This document shows, piece by piece, positions 57,827 through 64,000 of a stretch of DNA of 64,000 bases (the stretch's first letter is position 1; every line of letters begins with the position of its first letter). This DNA comes from Tillus elongatus. Taxonomy: Eukaryota > Arthropoda > Insecta > Coleoptera > Cleridae. The stretch is from positions 67,299,403-67,363,402 of the forward strand of contig OZ023266.1 in the NCBI GenBank assembly GCA_964006375.1, read 5' to 3'. Under the pieces are notes generated by a model, which ran no database searches, was not told where the DNA came from, and was given only the letters and a program-made list of their open reading frames with translations. A program made the translations under genes and the position numbers.

Positions 57827-58216
57827 ACAAAAATTTTTGAACGTTCGGTTCTGTTTTTTAGTTGTTTTTTTAACGAGAAATTGACTGATTAGTGCATTTC
57901 TTATCACAATGAATGAAATACGTTATTGCAACTCCAACTGTGAATAATTTTTAAACGAGTCGATAAAACTTCCAAAAAAATTAGTGTGCTGAATTCAGAA
58001 AAGAAAGAGCTTTCAAATTATGTAACACTCGACCAATGTTCCCTATTTAAAATATAAGGGTTGTTACCACCACCATTAAGGGGTTGATGTGACAAAGTTG
58101 AGTTTTATGTCAAAATATGTCCCCCTCGATATTAAAATTGACGTGTTTCAGCGTTTCTTAAAAAAAAAATTATCTGGACGCAAATCGGTCTGTTTCGTTT
58201 TCAATGCGTCATCCTG

Positions 58217-58592
58217 TATATGTAATGAAAGTACAAAGATAGACATTTTATTGCAAAAATTAACGATTTACAGAATACCCAGGTAAGTTCGAGTAGTCTA
58301 TCGCTCCCGACAGGACGTTCGGTGATAGGTTGTTTACAGGTACAAGAAGGCGGCCACCTTTGAGCACATCGTTCGACTTAGAGAGAATATTTTTAGATGT
58401 ATTTCAAGATCGGGGTATGCTTCTTTCTGTTGTAATTAAAGAGAGTTCTACTCAAAAAGTTCGACTTATAGAGTGAAATTCCAATGTGTAACCCCTGTTT
58501 CCAGAAAAATAATGATGCAAATCGAATCATAACTTCCACATAGCTGTGATAATCTACTCTCATCAGAAACACAATTTCATTAAATGAATTTG
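58217..58592. other. No recognised feature
   Basis: AT-rich spacer; nothing identified. Confidence 0.45.
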
Positions 58593-58752
58593 GGGTCCAT
58601 GACTTGACCACAAAGAAAATATTCGTATTCCTGTACCCATAAGCTTCTGAAACGTTATAATACTAGAGTTTTGGGTCCATGACTTGACCACTAAGAAAAT
58701 ATTCGTATTCCTGTACCCATAAGCTTCTGAAACGTTATAATACTAGAGTTTT
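58593..58752. repeat. 80-bp tandem duplication, nearly identical units
   Basis: Units 58593-58672 and 58673-58752 both begin GGGTCCATGACTTGACCAC and include CTGTACCCATAAGCTTCTGA. I see one difference (CAAAG versus CTAAG). Confidence 0.95.
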
Positions 58753-58967
58753 AACGAAAAAATGTCAATTTTTACCAAATCACCCCTAATGTATCCCCTA
58801 CTTCCTGAAGCAGTATTACCCAAAAATAATTCGAAGCGTCGCTTTGTCAACTGCTAACTGGATACCAAATTTGAAGATGGTATCTAAATTCGTTCGAAAG
58901 TTATCGCTAACAGATAGTAACAGACAGACGTACAGGCCGATAGACCGACTGACTAAAAAAAATTTGT

Positions 58968-59165
58968 TCCAGAATCAAGTTTTCTATTTTGATGAAATTT
59001 GGCAGGTACCTTCTTTTTGTGAGTGGCTTGGATAAGTTCGTTAGCCAGGAAAGTCTGACCAGCTTTGCCGGTAAATATTTGGGTTTTCCTTCGAAGAAAA
59101 AATTCACTGCGAAAATAACAAAGCTATGGTAATAAAATTGGGTACGTAGGTTTACGTTATAAATA
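58968..59165 (-). mobile_element. Family T left-half fragment
   Basis: Inverted landmarks: GATGAAATTTGGCAGGTACC, GCTTGGATAAGTTCG, TTAGCCAGGAAAGTCTGACC. No TA core or ends. Confidence 0.55.
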
Positions 59166-59421
59166 GTAAACTATCTTTCAAGAAACAAATTGTTGAGGTT
59201 GTTCAAAATTAAGATAAAAAGCGTTTTTATTTTAAGTATACGAATCTAAAAAGAACCCTTAAGATACCCATAATCCTAATGGTAATTTTACTTTAAAGAT
59301 ATCAAGAATAAAACTAGTACAACTGGTAAATAAAGAAATTAGCCTACCCAGAAACACAGCATAGAGCAATTTGTCTTCTATGATGTCTCTAATGCCTAAA
59401 CAATAACGCCTCAATAATATT

Positions 59422-59744
59422 GGCTGCGTTCAATTAACCTAACTGTTGACTTGCAACGTAAACATGTCTCTACTATTGTGGAGAAGTGGAAGTTGAATGT
59501 CTCTGAACGACATGTGGACTGTTGAAATGTCAAATGACAAAATTTGTCGTTACAGCCAATAGCCGCTAGCTACAGTGACATATGTGCAAAGAGTAAAGTT
59601 ACAGTTTACCGTTTATTTGAGTCAACGTAAATAATCTTGGTACCTAAAAGTTCCAATAGTTGAGAGTCATCGCAAGTCAACTTTTTCCGTTCAGCGGGCT
59701 AAATAACTTGACAAACTTAACTGTTGGGTCCGCTTAACGCACCC
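59422..59744. mobile_element. Possible short TIR element (MITE)
   Basis: The left end GGCTGCGTTCAATTAACC and inverted right end GGGTGCGTTAAGCGGACC share GG.TGCGTT.A and flank about 320 bp without coding content. ATT borders both sides. Short and imperfect TIRs make this tentative. Confidence 0.3.
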
Positions 59745-59901
59745 ATTGAGTCAGTTTAAATATCAATTACCAACGTCACTTGTCACTGTTTACTATGGTC
59801 ACATCATAGATAATTTCGTGGTATGATCGGTTTTACCTTTGGTTTTGTATTTGAATTATTACAAAAATGAACTTAAGCATCCATTATATCACTATTAAAA
59901 A

Positions 59902-59909
59902 TTAATGCT
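59902..59909 (+). repeat. Probable target-site duplication, left copy
   Basis: TTAATGCT, repeated at 61887-61894 around the RTE-like LINE. Eight bases only, so moderate support. Confidence 0.55.
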
Positions 59910-61886
59910 GTGCTTAGTTAATAAAGATATAAACAGTGCCTGGAACGAGATGAAGGTTTCTATGCTTAACGCAGGTGAAATAATTGTTGGAGGACAGAAA
60001 CAAATTGCTAAGAATGTTTGGATGACACCAGATATTATACTCCTTATTGACGAAAAACGCAAATATAGGAATACAAATAAACAAAATATAATCAAATAAA
60101 AAAAACGAATAGAATAAATGATCAAGGAAGCTAAAGAACGCTGGATGGAAAAAAAATGCCAAGAAATAGAAGAGCTGAGTAAAAAGAACGACACAGGAAA
60201 CCTACACAAGAAGCTTAAAGAGATTACTGGTAACACACGGAAGAGAATACGACTGGCAATAAGAAATTCAAATGGAGAGCTCCAGTTATCGGAAGAAGAT
60301 AAAAAAACAACATGGGAAGAATACATAAAAGACTTATTTGCAGATAATAGAGAAGAAATGAACGAAATAGCACCAACCGATGACAGGGACGATAATAACT
60401 TACAAATTCTGAAATCAGAAGTGGAGCACGCAATTAAAAACTCTAAAAGTGGCAGAGCTCCAGGGCCGGACGAAATTCCAGCCGAACTAATGAAAATCTT
60501 GAACGATAAAAATATAGAGTGTCCAACCAAATTATTTAATAACATATACAATGAGGGTCAAATACCAGACGAATGGTTAAAATCTGTCCTATTACCCATA
60601 TACCCAAGAAAAATAATCCTAAGTCGTGCGATGACTGCCGATTAATTAGCCTTATGAGCCACACATTGAAAGTCTTACTGAAAGTTATCCAACAACGTAT
60701 ATATAAAAAATGTGAAAAGCAACTGGACAGCACACAGTTTGGATTTAGAAGCGGAATGGGAACTAGAGAAGCGCTGTTTGCAAAAGTGCAGGGAATATAA
60801 TAAAGGCGTGTTCATATGTTACATAGATTATCAAAAAGCGTTCGAGCGAGTTCAACACGGTAAGCTTATCCAAGCACTAAAAAACATAAAACTAGATTCC
60901 AAAGATATTATTCTAATCAAAAATCTATACTACAACCAAACAGCTGTTATATAGTTAGATGACAATGAAACAAACCAAATAGAAATCCAAAGAGGAGTCA
61001 GACAAGGCTGCGTGCTGTCACCACAATCGTTCAATGTGTATTCGCAGCTAATATTTCAGAAAGCAATATGGGAAAGAAAGGTGTGAGCATTGGGGGGGAC
61101 TATCATTAATAACATAAGATTTGCAGACGATACCGCAATAATGGCGGAGAGTATAGAGGACCTACAAATCCTTTTAGATAGTATCAATAGGGAAAGCAAA
61201 GAAATGAGGCAAACAACGAACATAGGGAAAACCAAATACATGGTCATCTCAAAAACTCCAATTGACAACATATAACTTACACTAGAAGGTAAACAGTTAG
61301 AGAGGGTCGACAAATATAAATACCTGGGAGCAACCATATATTCCCAATTGGAACAAGATGAGGAGATAAAAGTCAGAATAGAAATATCCCGGAAGGGATT
61401 TGTAAAATACAGGTCAATGTTCACAAATAAGAAATTAAGTTTAGCCATTACACTAAGGTTCCTAGTATGCTATGTATGGTCTCAGCTGTTATATGGGTAG
61501 AAACTTGGACATTAAAAGCACAATCCATAATGTGGCTGTACAGACGCATATTTAAAATTCTTTGGACTGCTAGAACCACAAATGAAGAAGTATTAAGAAG
61601 AATTGGACACGGCAGAAAATTGATGACAATCGTCAAAATAAGAAAAACAGCATACTTGGGCCACATACTTCGTAATGACAAATACTCTCTCTTACAAGTA
61701 ATCATACAAGGAAGAATAGAGGGAAGAAAAGAAATAGGAAGGAAAAAGAAATCTTGGCTGAGGAATATCAGAGAATGGACTAACCTCAGTGTTGAACAAA
61801 TATTGCGTGTTGCAAGGGATAGGGAAGCGTTTAAAGAAGTAATCGCCAACCTTCGCTAAGGAAGACGGCATAGGAAGAAGAAGAAG
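59910..61886 (+). pseudogene. RTE-like LINE, 5'-truncated, decayed
   Basis: Segments across frames: NKDINSAWNEMKVSMLNAGE, KEAKERWMEKKCQEIEELSK, SKSGRAPGPDEIPAELMKIL, PISLMSHTLK-like (RLISLMSHTLKVLLKVIQQR), QFGFRSGMGTREALF, CYIDYQKAFERVQHGKLIQA (YQKAFE, where an aspartate is usual), GVRQGCVLSPQSFNVYSQLI, NIRFADDTAIMAES (catalytic DD), KYKYLGATIYSQLEQDEEIK. The C-terminus reads RRIGHGRKLMTIVKIRKTAY and LGHILRNDKYSLLQVIIQGR. The end is typical of RTE/BovB-type elements. The 3' terminus is a short GAA-rich repeat (AGGAAGAAGAAGAAG), not poly(A). Frameshifts and stops inactivate it. Confidence 0.75.
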
Positions 61887-61894
61887 TTAATGCT
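61887..61894 (+). repeat. Probable target-site duplication, right copy
   Basis: TTAATGCT directly after the GAA-rich tail; matches 59902-59909. Confidence 0.55.
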
Positions 61895-62294
61895 ATAAAA
61901 TATAAAACTTGAGAGCAACTGGATACAACTTCGGAGTCATCTAGCAAAAGTTCATGGATAAGTACAGATTTTTGAGACAATATTACTGACAGCACTGGTC
62001 TATTATTATTATTTCTGGGAGGCCATCGCGTTAACTATATGTCGTAATCGGTTTCCTTATTTATTAATTTAACAATACCAAAAAGCCAAGCCTTCAATGT
62101 AGATCCTTTGTCGATAGTTGCGCTTCGCTATGATGATAATAATAATTATCGTTATAATAATGTGGAACATCGAACTTAAAAATTAGAAGTACGTCGATCG
62201 TAATAAATGCATCAGTTGTTTAATTTAGTTCTTAAAAACAGCAACCATGCGTGGCTTTATTATGGTTCATAAAATATCAAGGACTATTTCATCT
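61895..62294. other. No recognised feature
   Basis: AT-rich; no ORF or repeat landmark of note. Confidence 0.45.
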
Positions 62295-63000
<706 letters not shown>

Positions 63001-63338
63001 AAAATGTTTCCAGAAAATACATTTGAAATAGACGCTTTTCCTGATGCTTGGCAGTAGTCTTAGCTATAGAGTTTATCGTTTAATGGTATATAATTTTTGT
63101 CGAATTTTCGTAAAAAATCAATAAAGCACAATATATCCAATATTATACAAGATTTGAAAAAAAATTGTATATATTAATTATAGGGTGTCTTGAGCTACAT
63201 CTTAAAAAAATATTTCTACAATCACAGGATGGCCCATAAGTCATTGGTGATACAAATTTTCTTTTTTTTTAATCAAACACGCCTTATGTTATTGCATTTT
63301 CCATCGAAATATAATGCATGTTTGTAAGAAAAGAAATT
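63001..63338. other. No recognised feature
   Basis: AT-rich DNA; may include eroded family T sequence. Confidence 0.4.
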
Positions 63339-63651
63339 CTGGATGCAGCAAGTGCGTTATGGTAGCGAACTTTGATCAAATGCTTCATATTTGAATAGCC
63401 CAATTTGCTATTAACCTATAAGGTTGACCAAGAAACGAGTTTTTCGGGAACACTTTAAGTCTACTTTTGGAAATCTTGGTACATTTTCACACAATAAAGT
63501 TATTTTTATGAAACATGGCACATTGCTTTTACTATATAGGTTATACTGGTAACCAAAATTGATGCCTGCTTTCTTAAAAAGAAAACACACATATTTGCAA
63601 TAAAAACATTTTTATGAAAATTCACTACCATAACGCACTTGCTGCGTCCAG
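63339..63651. mobile_element. Family T left ends in head-to-head inversion
   Basis: The left end CTGGATGCAGCAAGTGCGTT and inverted right end CTGGACGCAGCAAGTGCGTT are followed on both sides by ATGGTAG.GAA.TTTNAT. Both arms match the left half of the 36303 subfamily. The result looks like a 313-bp TIR element built from two family T left ends. Confidence 0.75.
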
Positions 63652-64000
63652 AGTTTTTTTATATTTATCGTTGGTCGAAGATATCTTGATCGTCTGCAAT
63701 TTTACTGCCTACAATAGAAGCAGCAGACAGTAGTTTCATTATTTAATAATTGCCTAATTGGCCAGTTGGAGACATATTTGTAGTAATTTTCTAATAGGAT
63801 AAATTAGTAATTAGAACAACACAAAAATGTCAATGTGGATTTGAAATTATATTCCATTAAACTATTAAATCGCAAGACTGCGGAATGGACCACTAGACAA
63901 TTTTATATGCTTAACAGGCTACGTTCACATATGCTTAATCATTTAGTATTATTACAAGATAATACATATTTCAAATAGTTGATGACCTAGTACATCTTTA
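63652..64000. other. No recognised feature
   Basis: AT-rich sequence to the window edge. Confidence 0.45.

Larger units (their letters stand above)
56284..58216 (+). mobile_element. Long-TIR mariner-like element 2, copy b
   Basis: 1933 bp. Left end TAGGGTGGCGCATTGAAAAC, inverted right end CAGGATGACGCATTGAAAAC, TA at both borders (56282-56283, 58217-58218). TIRs of about 350 bp plus the hairpin at 56577-56681. Same family as 34362-36247 and better preserved at the left end. Confidence 0.87.

Noticed and set aside
59895..60551. 218-aa minus ORF with hydrophobic, transmembrane-like character
   Set aside because: It is antisense to the RTE-like RT. The plus strand carries recognisable RT motifs, so the minus ORF is a shadow of lysine/glutamate-rich codons.
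63339..63651. Independent TIR transposon family
   Set aside because: Both arms are the left end of family T, so a fusion of two known ends explains it better than a new family, pending a copy search.

Overview
The window looks like an intergenic, transposon-dominated stretch of an arthropod genome, most likely an insect. It is AT-rich, eukaryotic (tRNA-derived SINEs, poly(A)-tailed LINEs, a spliceosomal-type intron inside a transposase, no operons) and carries a typical insect mix of IS630-Tc1-mariner, LOA/R1, RTE, Tx1 and Penelope-like elements. I recognised no host protein-coding gene and no rRNA or free-standing tRNA. Species assignment is inference only.

Layout. 1-9700: LINE 3' remnants (1-420, 724-1505), TA-rich repeats, a Penelope-like GIY-YIG remnant (4455-5205), a SINE (6083-6422) and a decayed R1-clade LINE (6466-8540). 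9700-18200: a tandem duplication, a DUF4817-type transposase relic (10305-11175, minus), a 5'-truncated LINE (11639-12918), a Penelope inverted pair (16060-16290) and a mariner relic (17620-18175). 19510-24100: the one element that looks intact, a two-ORF LINE with endonuclease, reverse transcriptase and RNase H, bounded by a perfect 10-bp target-site duplication. 27937-33650: one minus-strand LINE broken up by two TA-repeat elements and a mariner-like element. 34362-36247 and 56284-58216: two copies of a second long-TIR mariner-like family. 39335-42050: Penelope and Tx1-like remnants back to back. 42783-43865: a 5'-truncated copy of the 19.5-24 kb LINE with a perfect 12-bp duplication. 43970-45155: a classical mariner relic. 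46309-50781: a third long-TIR mariner-like element, itself sitting in a (TA)n tract and holding a LINE. 51184-53230: inverted-repeat elements and a SINE within (TA)n. 55092-55450: a SINE with a 15-bp duplication. 59910-61886: an RTE-like LINE. Right end: TA-repeat elements.

Two repeat systems recur. Family T is a roughly 0.6-kb unit that starts near GGACGCAGCAAGTGCGTTAT, has a (TA)n core and ends in a hairpin around TTAGTGAATTTT. I see at least ten copies or fragments, and the layout resembles non-autonomous Helentron (DINE-1-like) elements. Family P consists of the 3' ends of a Penelope-like retroelement, often as head-to-head inverted pairs. These ends contain a hammerhead-ribozyme-like core (CTGATGA, short stem, GAAAC, palindromic ACGATCGT, GTC). 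Three further hammerhead-like motifs lie at 27022-27056, 37312-37365 and 39337-39385. This cluster of candidate self-cleaving RNA relics is the most interesting content.

The elements do not form a pathway. They are layers of insertion, and several can be ordered in time because one interrupts another and removing it restores a reading frame.
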